Below, piece by piece: positions 1 through 8,602 of a stretch of DNA of 64,000 nt (positions within the stretch are counted from its first letter, which is position 1; every line of letters begins with the position of its first letter). The position numbers and the translations under genes are program-made. The stretch spans positions 806,001-870,000 of the forward strand of contig NZ_JAIQDI010000002.1 in assembly GCF_020034665.1 (NCBI RefSeq), read 5' to 3'. This DNA comes from Niabella beijingensis (lineage in GTDB: Bacteria > Bacteroidota > Bacteroidia > Chitinophagales > Chitinophagaceae). Under the pieces are notes generated by a model, which saw nothing but the letters and a program-made list of their open reading frames with translations, did no database searches and was not told where the DNA came from.

Positions 1-1278
1 GTCTTTAAAAGTGAGATCCCACCCGGCTCCGCCATAAGTTTCGCAAAGCGTGCGTTCCTTACCCAGCTGGTTGGCTACGCTGGAAAGCTCTTTTACAGAA
101 CGGATATTCCCAAACTGTGCATTGGGACTGGATTCATTGAACTGGTTGAACAACATATCAATACCCGGCTGATCATGCCAGGCATACATGGCCATATTAT
201 CAGGCCCTTCCCCCGGATCGGGCCAGCCGTGTTCCCAGTAGTGCCCAGTCCATTTTAATTTATTTTTTTGAGTAAAAGCCTGCATGGGTTTCGACCAGCG
301 GTCGATAAATAACTGCAGCAGGGTTTCCTGGTAATTATGCCGTATCTTCTGCCAATCGCCGGTTTCTTCAAAGAGTGCCGGCAGATACGGAATAAGATCA
401 TATCCCCATTTTTCTTTGAAAGCGGAAAAAAGATCAGGTGTCCAACGCGTGGTCATGCTGCCATGCGTGGGAATGCTGGGCTCATCCGAGAAGGTTCCGG
501 GAACCGTTTTGCCAAAGGCATCACCAAAAGCTTTTTTATATTTTGTGAAGGTAACGTCGATAAATTTTTCGGTAACCCCTTTTACCATCAGGTCTACGAG
601 TGGGTAATTGGGAGGCCCTACCATACCGGCCTGGTTGGAGTAGCTCTGTTTGCGGAACAGGTAATAATTTCCTTTTTTGCCGGCGGACTGCGGCGCCTGC
701 GCCGTAATATCGGTAAACCGGTTTCCTTCTTTTTTTAAACAGATAAAATAGGAGTTCCTGTCCTGCGGAATGGTATCGGATTGAAATAACTGGAGCATTT
801 GCCCCTGGTTGTAAGACTCCGGCATCTGGTCAGGAACAAGACCTCCTGCGAACCCCGTCGGGTAAGAATTCTCATCATAGATCCATACATGCATGTCCAG
901 CTCGGCCGCTTTCTGAACAGCATGTTTATACAGTGACAGCCATTCGTCGCTGAGGTATTCAGTTATCAGACCGGGGCGGGGATGTATGAATACACCACCA
1001 AAGGCATTGGCTTTGAACTCCTGCAACATGGAATCGATGATTCCTGTGGTAACCTTCGTATTCCACACCCATAATGGTGCTGTCCGGAATTCCTTCCCCG
1101 GATTGGAAAAGTTGCGGCTGACAGTGGAGAAAGGGACAGGGGGCGCCGGTTTCATCAGCGATTGGGCAGGAGCGCCGGCCGGTAAGAGGAGCAGGAAAAA
1201 TGCAAGCCGGAAGATCGAAAAAGGGCTGTTTGATTGTTGATGCCTGTTAAAAACAAGGGCCAGTATTTTTATGATCAT
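1..1278 (-). CDS. GH106-like glycoside hydrolase (3' end outside window)
   Basis: The reading frame is open for 426 codons from an ATG at 1278 to the window edge, so the C-terminus is missing. The N-terminus has a hydrophobic signal segment (about residues 22-40, ending APAQ). The mature part shows a TIM-barrel-like start of the large GH106-related hydrolase group: an APLWVWN stretch near 69, GGVFIHPRPGL near 98, then WIYDENSYPTGFAGG. These enzymes are large secreted or periplasmic exo-glycosidases, often alpha-L-rhamnosidases. It is the last visible gene of the leftward operon SusC-SusD-GH39-like, 201 bp after the GH39-like gene, so it probably trims the same imported glycan. Family placement is from motif recall, and substrate is inferred only from context. 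The 201-bp gap before it could hold its own promoter, but I found no exact TAnnTTTG box there. Confidence 0.75.
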   Translation of the reverse strand, partial: MIIKILALVFNRHQQSNSPFSIFRLAFFLLLLPAGAPAQSLMKPAPPVPFSTVSRNFSNPGKEFRTAPLWVWNTKVTTGIIDSMLQEFKANAFGGVFIHPRPGLITEYLSDEWLSLYKHAVQKAAELDMHVWIYDENSYPTGFAGGLVPDQMPESYNQGQMLQLFQSDTIPQDRNSYFICLKKEGNRFTDITAQAPQSAGKKGNYYLFRKQSYSNQAGMVGPPNYPLVDLMVKGVTEKFIDVTFTKYKKAFGDAFGKTVPGTFSDEPSIPTHGSMTTRWTPDLFSAFKEKWGYDLIPYLPALFEETGDWQKIRHNYQETLLQLFIDRWSKPMQAFTQKNKLKWTGHYWEHGWPDPGEGPDNMAMYAWHDQPGIDMLFNQFNESSPNAQFGNIRSVKELSSVANQLGKERTLCETYGGAGWDLTFKD

Positions 1279-1479
1279 TTTTTCTTTTAAACGTTACTAT
1301 TGATTGCCTGGTTAAGAGATTTAAACACTGCAGGAAGGCAATCCGTACAGTTAAGCATCCCGGTAGCAGTGTTGAGGAAATCCTGTTAAACAATGAGTGT
1401 TGAAAATACAAATTAATTCAGAGTTTACAGGAGTTCGGGGTAATTATTTCCGGAGCAGCGGATCACACCTGCTTTTGGT

Positions 1480-2964
1480 CTACTCCAGCTGAACGATACA
1501 AACGGCAAAGGGGGCCATTGTTATTACGGGGCTGTTTAGTTTTGTCTGAAAGGGTGGCTGGTCGGCGCTCCGGCCATCAACGGTATTACATGTTTGATTT
1601 TTTGCAACATCCGGAAGCCGCACCATTGTGGTCGTGTTGCGGGTATTGATCAACAGGATGCGCCGGCCTTTTGCGGTTTGATAAGCCTGTGCCGCTATAC
1701 CATCGGATCGGTTGTTTTTAAACCCTGTAGTCATCAGCTGGTCTCCGCTCCCCAGGTGATCATGGATCATTTTCAACACCCAATACCTTGCGTTCGGGTT
1801 TCCTGTTTCCCAGTTCATCATGCTTACATCCGGAAACTGTGTGGGGTAACCCACCAGCTGCGATTCCCCGGCCACATCGATACCGGTTTTGGTAAGCTGC
1901 AGGAACAGGTAGGCATAGACCGCTCCGGAGAGATTCCAGTAAGCGGCAGGGATGGGCTTGATCACCTGTGGCGAACGCAGGATGCTGCCGATCTCATTAA
2001 TGGTGGTAAATACCTGCGGCGCCAGCCTTTTCCGTATATTTTCGATATAACGGACTTTGTCCATAAAGGCATCAGCTTTTTCAAAAAAAGCATACTGATA
2101 ACCGTCAAGATCCTGATCGGGAAAAGAAGGAGTGGAGTAATGATGATAAGAGATCCCTTCGGGTACAATGCCGAACCGGTGATTGTCGCGGTTCAGAAAA
2201 TATTCAAAGTATGCGGGGTTGGTGACATGGGCAAGAGAAAGTCCGATGAATTTGGTATGAGGGGAGATCTTCTTCAGTTCAACAACGATTCTGTCATAGA
2301 TCTTTGTATACAGTTCAGGTGAGATCGCATGCTCCAGGTCCGGTTCGTTCAGTACTTCCCAGTAGGGGATCTTATAGAAGTGTCCCGATTTATGAAACGT
2401 TCCGCGCTCATCTGTGAAGCCGCCTTTTGTGTACCAGCTCAGCAGCCGCGCATAATAACCGGCCAGTTCCTGCCCGGTGCTGTCGCGCAACTCCCGTCCC
2501 TGATTATAATCCCATGAAACGCTGTAGGGATCTTCGGGATAAACTACGGGCTGTGGCGTTTTCCACATCCATGCAGGAGTGGTACTGAAGTTAATGACCA
2601 CTGAATGCCCATCTGTCGCCTCCATGATGGCTTTCATGGTACTGTCGAGATAGGTGAAGTCCCAGTATGTTCGCTGACTGTCCGGTGGTTTTAATGCGGC
2701 AACGGCCATTTTGGGATAAGGGAACCAGGGCACATAACGGACATAATCGGCTCCGAGATCTTTAAGGGCTTTGAATGTTTGCTGATGAATGGGAGAGCCC
2801 GGCCGTACCATCGGGTTTTCCACCACCTGCAGGGTCGGCGTGGTCTTTGAAGTCATGAACGATTGATTCCAGTCGACTTCAAGCGTGTCCGCTTCCTGGG
2901 CGATGCCGTTTATCGCGGCAAGAGAAAGACTTATACAGGCAATACAAGAGAAGATCCGATACAT
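1480..2964 (-). CDS. GH39-like (clan GH-A) glycoside hydrolase
   Basis: This is a 494-residue secreted protein with a signal peptide (residues 1-22, ending NGIAQ). The (beta/alpha)8 clan GH-A pattern is clear: YWEVLNEPD places the general acid/base at Glu207, and TTINEIGS places the probable nucleophile at Glu324. The motif spacing and the NEPD signature best fit GH39 (beta-xylosidase or alpha-L-iduronidase relatives, also arabinobiosidases). A C-terminal beta-sandwich-like segment of about 100 residues follows. It starts 14 bp after the SusD stop and is in the SusC/SusD operon, so it should act in the periplasm or at the surface on the glycan taken up by that pair. Linkage specificity cannot be read from the sequence. 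The ATG at 2964 directly precedes the signal peptide. Confidence 0.8.
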   Translation of the reverse strand: MYRIFSCIACISLSLAAINGIAQEADTLEVDWNQSFMTSKTTPTLQVVENPMVRPGSPIHQQTFKALKDLGADYVRYVPWFPYPKMAVAALKPPDSQRTYWDFTYLDSTMKAIMEATDGHSVVINFSTTPAWMWKTPQPVVYPEDPYSVSWDYNQGRELRDSTGQELAGYYARLLSWYTKGGFTDERGTFHKSGHFYKIPYWEVLNEPDLEHAISPELYTKIYDRIVVELKKISPHTKFIGLSLAHVTNPAYFEYFLNRDNHRFGIVPEGISYHHYSTPSFPDQDLDGYQYAFFEKADAFMDKVRYIENIRKRLAPQVFTTINEIGSILRSPQVIKPIPAAYWNLSGAVYAYLFLQLTKTGIDVAGESQLVGYPTQFPDVSMMNWETGNPNARYWVLKMIHDHLGSGDQLMTTGFKNNRSDGIAAQAYQTAKGRRILLINTRNTTTMVRLPDVAKNQTCNTVDGRSADQPPFQTKLNSPVITMAPFAVCIVQLE

Positions 2965-2978
2965 GATTTTAGTTTTAC

Positions 2979-4487
2979 TTAGTAACCGGGATTTTGTCCA
3001 AGGTCCTTATTAATGATCAGCTCATTGTTGGGTATGGGGTAGAGTGCCCTGAAGGATTCAAATTTATAGTCGCTGGCGGAGGAGGGGATGCCCTGGCGGG
3101 GTATCGTAGGGTTGGCTTTTTCCTTTGCTCCGTAGGCATTCAGGAAGGCCGTCAGTTCCGGTACCGTCATCGTACGTTTCAGATCAAACCAGCGCCAGTT
3201 TTCAAAAGCCAGTTCCATACGCCGTTCATGCAGTACTTTTTCCCGGAAAGCGGTCTGCCCCAGTCCGGAAGCATTGGCCAGTCCGGCCCGCTGCCGTACC
3301 TGGTTCAGGTATTTGTAGGCATCGGCGGTCGGACCCTCCTGCTCATTGATGGCTTCCGCCAGCATCAGCAATACATCGGCATAACGCAGCACCGGCCAGT
3401 TATCTTCCGTACGACCTATTACCGAATGTGCATGCTGATATTTTTTGATATAGGGCACTACCAGTCCCGTTTTCGGGCTTTTGAAATCAAGACCCACAGA
3501 TGCGCCCTTCCGCTTGTCATTGCCTTCGTATGCCTGAATGAGATCATTGGTAGGAATATTCCATCCGGAGGGATTGCTTTGATCAAATCCTGTTACGGCC
3601 CCTTTCGAAAGCCGGGGTCCGAAGGTATAAATAAAACTGCTCCATTCCCCGTTGTCGTCGGTGCCTCCTTTGTACTGGATCTCAAAGACAGATTCAGGAC
3701 CATTTTTTTTAACGGGATCAAATACGTCGGCATATTCCGGTACCAGTTCATAGCCCAGTGCAAGCACCTGGTTCAGGGTGCTGACGGCCTCAGCATATTT
3801 TTTACGGGTAAGAAACATCTTTCCCAGCAGGGTTAACGCAGCGCCTTTTGTTGCCCTGCCCAGATGGGACGCGGCGTAACTTATCGGAAGCCCGTTTGCG
3901 GCCGCCTTCAGGTCGCTTTCGATCTGTGCGTAAATACTGTCTTGTGGCTTACGGGAATAATTCCAGGCCTCAGATGGTTTGGCCAGGGGTTGGGTAATCA
4001 GGACAACATCGCCAAAATATTGCACCAGTTCAAAATAAAGATAGGCCCGGAGGAATTTCAGCTGCCCTTCATCCACGTTCTTCAGTGAGTCGGTAAGCTC
4101 CGCCTTTTGCATCCGGAACAGGGTGTTGTTTATATTGTAGATAGCGTTGTAATGCAAATTGTACCAGTCAGTGATATTGCCATTTACCGCTGTATAGGTC
4201 CAGGTTTCATAAGATTCAATTTTGTCGGCCTGCCCGCGGTCATCCGGATTGAAATCAAAAGTAGTATTATCTGAAACCATTTCGTTGAACAGCCATTGCG
4301 TATTGCCTATCGATTGCAAAAGGCTGTAACATCCGTTGATGGCCTGTTCTACCTGCGTATGATCTGTGTAGAATAATTCCTGATTGATTTTAGTCGGATC
4401 GGTTTTTTCCAGGTAATTCTTCCTGCAGGAGCAAACGGATAAAATGATCAGCCCGGCGATGAATAATCTTGCCATTTCGTTTTTCAT
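2979..4487 (-). CDS. SusD/RagB-family surface glycan-binding lipoprotein
   Basis: A 502-residue lipoprotein with signal peptide and lipobox ending CSC at about residue 21. The SusD/RagB fold is visible as an N-terminal TPR-like helical part (residues about 85-250, with AYLYFELVQYFGDV typical of the family) and the C-terminal RagB/SusD domain. The C-terminus carries the family pattern of R-x-G followed by hERRMELAFENWRWFDLKR and ends NPGY, as SusD proteins usually do. SusD proteins cap the SusC channel at the outer membrane and capture oligosaccharide. The gene lies 11 bp downstream of the SusC gene, the canonical arrangement. Confidence 0.95.
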   Translation of the reverse strand: MKNEMARLFIAGLIILSVCSCRKNYLEKTDPTKINQELFYTDHTQVEQAINGCYSLLQSIGNTQWLFNEMVSDNTTFDFNPDDRGQADKIESYETWTYTAVNGNITDWYNLHYNAIYNINNTLFRMQKAELTDSLKNVDEGQLKFLRAYLYFELVQYFGDVVLITQPLAKPSEAWNYSRKPQDSIYAQIESDLKAAANGLPISYAASHLGRATKGAALTLLGKMFLTRKKYAEAVSTLNQVLALGYELVPEYADVFDPVKKNGPESVFEIQYKGGTDDNGEWSSFIYTFGPRLSKGAVTGFDQSNPSGWNIPTNDLIQAYEGNDKRKGASVGLDFKSPKTGLVVPYIKKYQHAHSVIGRTEDNWPVLRYADVLLMLAEAINEQEGPTADAYKYLNQVRQRAGLANASGLGQTAFREKVLHERRMELAFENWRWFDLKRTMTVPELTAFLNAYGAKEKANPTIPRQGIPSSASDYKFESFRALYPIPNNELIINKDLGQNPGY

Positions 4488-4498
4488 TGTACAGAGTT

Positions 4499-7400
4499 TT
4501 AAAAGTTGAATCTTAATCCGAAAGTGAAGGTTCTTGAAAGCGGGTAGGTCTCATCATCCACCCCCGGGTAAATACCGCCCCCGGTTACAGAGGCTTCCGG
4601 ATTAGCCCCCGGATATTTTGTGAAAAGCAGGAAATTGTCAATACTTCCGTAGAGCCTCAGTGTCTTAAAAAAGAAATCCGGTTTGTTAAATGTGTAGCCA
4701 AGGCTGATGTTTTTGATCCAGAGATAATCTCCCTTGTAAATGTACCGGGAGTTGGATTCCCGCTGCCACTTATAGTTTAGCGTACCGGCGTATTTCCCGT
4801 TACCCGGGTTCTGTTCGGAACGCCAGCGTTGCAGGGCCCCGTCAGAAACGTTGAATACACCGTCCATATTCATGATGGATTTTTCAATTTCCCGGTACAC
4901 ATTGAAACCGGTAGCACCGTTGAGCAGAACAGTAAAATCAAAATTTTTGTAATCTGCTCCAAGAGTCAGACCATAATTCATTTTGGGCCAGGGATTGCCG
5001 ATCTCCACCATGTCCTTGGTATCGTAAGAGATGGTGCCATCACCATCACCATCATAATAGCGGTACACACCGGGTACTGCCCCGTCCTGCTTGGGTGCGG
5101 CATCGATCTCTGCCTGGTTATTAAAGATGCCCAGTACCTGGTAGCCGTAGAACATACCAATGGGGCGGCCCACTCTTGAAATGCTATAGGCTCCGTAAAA
5201 TGTGCCGTTGAGTATCTGGTCATTTTCCCCGCGTATCTCCAATACTTTATTCCGGTTCATAGAAACATTAAGATTCGACCGGAAGCCGACTGCACCGATA
5301 TTTGAATTGTACGAAGCAATAAATTCTAATCCGGTATTTTGTACCTTGCCAACGTTTGCGAGATAAGAGATAAATCCTGAAATAGCGGGAACCTGTACCG
5401 GTAACAGCATATCGGATGTTATTTTTCTATAGTATTCGGCAGTAAATGAAAACTTGTTTCCAAATGTAAGCAGGTCCAGACCGATATCCAGTTGTTTAGA
5501 AGTCTCCCAGCCAAGGTCGGGGTTGGGAAGTCCGCTAACAGTATACCCGCGGGCAAGACTGTTGCCGAGTATATAATCATTTTTTGTCATGAAGGAAAGG
5601 CTGTTATAATTGCCGATATTGTTATTTCCGGTGACACCCCAGCTGGCCCTTAATTTCAGGTCATCCAGCCAGGTGGGTTTGGGTATAAAGTTCTCGTTGA
5701 ACAGCCGCCAGCCCACGGATACGGCAGGGAAATTACCATAGCGATTGTCCGCTCCAAAGCGGGAGCTGCCTTCCCTCCGGAAGGTGGCTGATAACAGATA
5801 TTTCTCATTAAAAACATAGTTTACGCGGCCAAAAAAAGCATTTAGTCCCCATCCGTATTCTGAAGATGATGCTGATTTGATTGCAGCGGCGTCTAAAAAT
5901 GGTGTCAGATCATTAGGAAAATCGGATCCGGTGCCTGACAGTCCCCTCACTGTTTCGGTTTGTGCCGTGTAACCGGCCAGCACATTCAGCCGGCTGGAGC
6001 CAAAATTATTATCATAGGAAAGGAGCTGATCGGCAGAATAGTTTACCGTACTGAACGCATTGTCGCTTTCGGTAGCGGGGCGGGGAGGCGCGGCGTTTTC
6101 AGCTGCGAGTGTGGATGGCCGGAATTGTTTCTGTTCGGAGTAGCGTAGCAGTGCATTTAAAGAGGTTTTAAAAGTAAAATGTTTTAAAAATTTTGCTTCT
6201 GCAAATGCATTGGTAAGCACCTGACCCACCCGAACTACGTTCAATTGTTCCTGCAGCAGCTGAACCGGATTAGGGTAGCCAAAGATGCCATCGTGCCCTC
6301 CGATATAGGCATTATAGCTGCCGTCCTCATTGTAAACGGGCTCGCGTGGATCCAGTAAGAGGGTGCTTCCCACGAGACTGGAACGCCCTTCTGTAACAGG
6401 GCCTACATTGTTGATGGCATAAAAACCGGTTATATTCAGCCCTGTTCTTATAAAGTCATTGAGTTTTCCTTCGATATTGGTATGAGCGGAAAATTGTTCA
6501 AAGTCCGTATTCTTTAATACACCATCCTGTTTAAAATATCCCACTGACAGCAACGATTTGGTATCACCCTGTCCGTCGCTGTAAGTCAGGTTAAAGTTTT
6601 TAAAAGGTGCATTGTTATGTAATATTTCGTTGAACCAGTTCGTGGAGATTTTTGTCTGTTCGGGATACCGGAAGTCTGCGGGTATCTCATCGATGGAGGG
6701 ATCGTGATTATTAAAATAACGTTGGTTGTCTACAAAAATGTCTTTTTTGAATTGAGCAAATTGCTGACCGTTGAGCACCTTGGTCCGCCAGGATTCCGGG
6801 ACAGATTGTATGCCGTAGGTGGCGGAAAAATCCATTGATTTTGTACCTGTTTTGGCGGCTTTGGTGGTGATCAGCACAACACCGTTGGAGCCGCGTGCTC
6901 CGTAAATGGCGGAAGACACGGCATCTTTTAAGATGGTGATGTTCCCGATATCATTGGCGCTGATGCCGTAGTCCATTGAATTTCCGATAGGGAATCCGTC
7001 GATCACATAAAGCGGCTGACTGCCGGCGCCCAGGCTGCTGAGGCCCCGTACCACCACTTCAAATTGTTGTCCCGGCCGGCCGGTGAGCTGTTTTGCTGTT
7101 ACACCGGGCACCTGTCCCACCAGCAACCTTCCCGGGTTTGTTGCGGGCACATCCTTTGTAGCCGCGAGGTTAACGGTTGCTACCGACCCGGTAATATCCC
7201 TTCGCCGCTGCGTGCCGTATCCAACTACCACTACTTCGCCCAGATCCTTTGCTGCGGAAGGTTTCAGCGCTACCGTGATGTTGTTTTCTGCAGTTATGGT
7301 CTGTGTTTCATATCCGATATAGGAAATCTCCAGTACAGTGCCCGGAGCAGCACTGATGCTAAAAGCGCCCTGTGCATTTGTAAGCACGCCTGTTGAAGAA

Positions 7401-7576
7401 TTTTTTATACTTACTGAAGCACCTTCAACAGGTTGCTTGGTAGCGGCATTGACAACAGTTCCTGACAAAGTGTTGTTCTGCGCCTGAAGGCAACTGAAGG
7501 CACCGGTAATAAAAGAACAGGTCAGCAGGAGGGCACGCAACCACATAGTTGGTCTGAGTTTGAAAAAGTGATTCAT
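4499..7576 (-). CDS. SusC/RagA-family TonB-dependent outer-membrane transporter
   Basis: The protein has 1025 residues from the ATG at 7576, which I prefer because the signal peptide (residues 12-33, ending CLQAQ) follows directly; an in-frame upstream start at 7633 would add 19 unlikely residues. Order: signal peptide, carboxypeptidase-D-regulatory-like beta domain (about 36-115, LSGTVVNAATKQPVEGASV), TonB-box/plug beginning with GEVVVVGYGTQRR, then the 22-strand barrel ending in phenylalanine (RFNF). It imports glycan fragments in partnership with SusD. It heads the leftward operon and is divergent from the AraC regulator gene. The plug-domain sequence VLKDAVSSAIYGARGSNGVV is the standard SusC signature. 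Confidence 0.95.
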   Translation of the reverse strand: MNHFFKLRPTMWLRALLLTCSFITGAFSCLQAQNNTLSGTVVNAATKQPVEGASVSIKNSSTGVLTNAQGAFSISAAPGTVLEISYIGYETQTITAENNITVALKPSAAKDLGEVVVVGYGTQRRRDITGSVATVNLAATKDVPATNPGRLLVGQVPGVTAKQLTGRPGQQFEVVVRGLSSLGAGSQPLYVIDGFPIGNSMDYGISANDIGNITILKDAVSSAIYGARGSNGVVLITTKAAKTGTKSMDFSATYGIQSVPESWRTKVLNGQQFAQFKKDIFVDNQRYFNNHDPSIDEIPADFRYPEQTKISTNWFNEILHNNAPFKNFNLTYSDGQGDTKSLLSVGYFKQDGVLKNTDFEQFSAHTNIEGKLNDFIRTGLNITGFYAINNVGPVTEGRSSLVGSTLLLDPREPVYNEDGSYNAYIGGHDGIFGYPNPVQLLQEQLNVVRVGQVLTNAFAEAKFLKHFTFKTSLNALLRYSEQKQFRPSTLAAENAAPPRPATESDNAFSTVNYSADQLLSYDNNFGSSRLNVLAGYTAQTETVRGLSGTGSDFPNDLTPFLDAAAIKSASSSEYGWGLNAFFGRVNYVFNEKYLLSATFRREGSSRFGADNRYGNFPAVSVGWRLFNENFIPKPTWLDDLKLRASWGVTGNNNIGNYNSLSFMTKNDYILGNSLARGYTVSGLPNPDLGWETSKQLDIGLDLLTFGNKFSFTAEYYRKITSDMLLPVQVPAISGFISYLANVGKVQNTGLEFIASYNSNIGAVGFRSNLNVSMNRNKVLEIRGENDQILNGTFYGAYSISRVGRPIGMFYGYQVLGIFNNQAEIDAAPKQDGAVPGVYRYYDGDGDGTISYDTKDMVEIGNPWPKMNYGLTLGADYKNFDFTVLLNGATGFNVYREIEKSIMNMDGVFNVSDGALQRWRSEQNPGNGKYAGTLNYKWQRESNSRYIYKGDYLWIKNISLGYTFNKPDFFFKTLRLYGSIDNFLLFTKYPGANPEASVTGGGIYPGVDDETYPLSRTFTFGLRFNF

Positions 7577-7661
7577 AATCCTGGTAGGTTTAAAAGATGA
7601 ATGAACGGCAAGGCATTGAAGAATGCAGTACAAAAATCAGCTGCACGGCAACTAAAGTCAA

Positions 7662-7696
7662 TATCAAAAATGATCTTTGACGTGTATTTTTTGATA
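7662..7696. promoter_or_regulatory. 9-bp inverted repeat, candidate operator
   Basis: TATCAAAAA at 7662-7670 is repeated inverted as TTTTTGATA at 7688-7696, with centres 26 bp apart. The right arm overlaps the putative -7 box of the AraC gene. The site lies between divergent regulator and SusC genes, so it could be bound by the AraC protein itself. That role is inference. Confidence 0.4.
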
Positions 7697-7702
7697 AATT
7701 TG
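7695..7702 (+). promoter_or_regulatory. Bacteroidota -7 box (TAAATTTG) of the AraC gene
   Basis: The sequence matches TAnnTTTG exactly. It ends 7 nt before the ATG at 7710, which would put the transcript start at or next to the start codon. Confidence 0.45.
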
Positions 7703-7709
7703 AGAACGC

Positions 7710-8591
7710 ATGAACAACTATTATAAATACCTGCCGATTAGTAAAGTGGATAAAAGCTGGGGGTTGTATGTAGTGAATGTAGGATGTACAAAGATCTCAA
7801 AGTCCCAGCTTTATCCCCCAGGCGATCACCCTTCACATCATTATTTTAAATGGGAGGACGGGCGCATTTTTGATGAGTTCCAGTTGATCTATATATTGAA
7901 CGGGGAAGGGGTCTTTGAATCAAAGAGTTGCCCGCTTATGCCGGTGAAATCAGGTACATTGCTGATATTGTATCCTTATGAATGGCATCGGTTCAAACCC
8001 AATGAGGACACGGGCTGGGAAGAATACTGGATCGGATGTAAAGGGAATATCCTTCAGAATATATACAATCATCATTTTTTTCCGAAGGAAACACCTGCTT
8101 ATTATCTGGGAACCAATGAGTCGGTCATTAATTTATTCACCGATATGATTGAACATACGCGGTCGGAGAAGACCGGTTATCAGCAACTGGTATCGGGAAT
8201 GCTGCTGCATTTGTTTGGAAAAATATTTTCTCTGTCCAAACAACTGAGTTTTGATAAAAAGAATAAACACGAAGAGGTGATCAACCAGGCAATGTCTATT
8301 ATGCATTCGAATATTAATTCTTACCTGTCGTTTGAAAAACTGTCCGGTGATTTTTGTATCAGTTATTCCCTGTTTCGCAAGGCGTTTAAATTATATACCG
8401 GCATGTCTCCGCATCAATATTTTTTGCAGCTGAAGCTGAACAAGGCCAAGGCTTTGCTGCTGAACTCCGGCGATTCTGTCAAACAAATTGCAGATGAGCT
8501 GGGCTTTGAATCGGCCTATTCCTTTTCCAAGATCTTTAAGGCAAAGACGGGCTATTCTCCCAATCACTTCAAGAAAAAATTTCTTTTATAG
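7710..8591 (+). CDS. AraC-family transcriptional regulator of the glycan locus
   Basis: A 293-residue cytoplasmic regulator. Residues about 25-170 form a cupin-like ligand-sensing domain of the AraC type (FQLIYILNGEGVFES, then LILYPYEWHRFKP). Residues about 195-290 are the double helix-turn-helix DNA-binding domain, with the second HTH signature GFESAYSFSKIFKAKTGYSP and end HFKKKF. It is transcribed divergently from the SusC-SusD operon, the usual place for a regulator of such loci, and probably activates it in response to a sugar. It is not a hybrid two-component or sigma/anti-sigma regulator. Confidence 0.9.
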   Translation: MNNYYKYLPISKVDKSWGLYVVNVGCTKISKSQLYPPGDHPSHHYFKWEDGRIFDEFQLIYILNGEGVFESKSCPLMPVKSGTLLILYPYEWHRFKPNEDTGWEEYWIGCKGNILQNIYNHHFFPKETPAYYLGTNESVINLFTDMIEHTRSEKTGYQQLVSGMLLHLFGKIFSLSKQLSFDKKNKHEEVINQAMSIMHSNINSYLSFEKLSGDFCISYSLFRKAFKLYTGMSPHQYFLQLKLNKAKALLLNSGDSVKQIADELGFESAYSFSKIFKAKTGYSPNHFKKKFLL

Positions 8592-8602
8592 CCCCGCTTT
8601 AT

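Noticed and set aside
337..738. Plus-strand open frames across the first 1.3 kb
   Set aside because: They are antisense to the well-formed minus-strand GH106-like frame, which has a signal peptide and family motifs.
1594..2322. 242-codon plus-strand frame within the GH39-like gene
   Set aside because: It is an antisense shadow; the minus frame has clear catalytic motifs.
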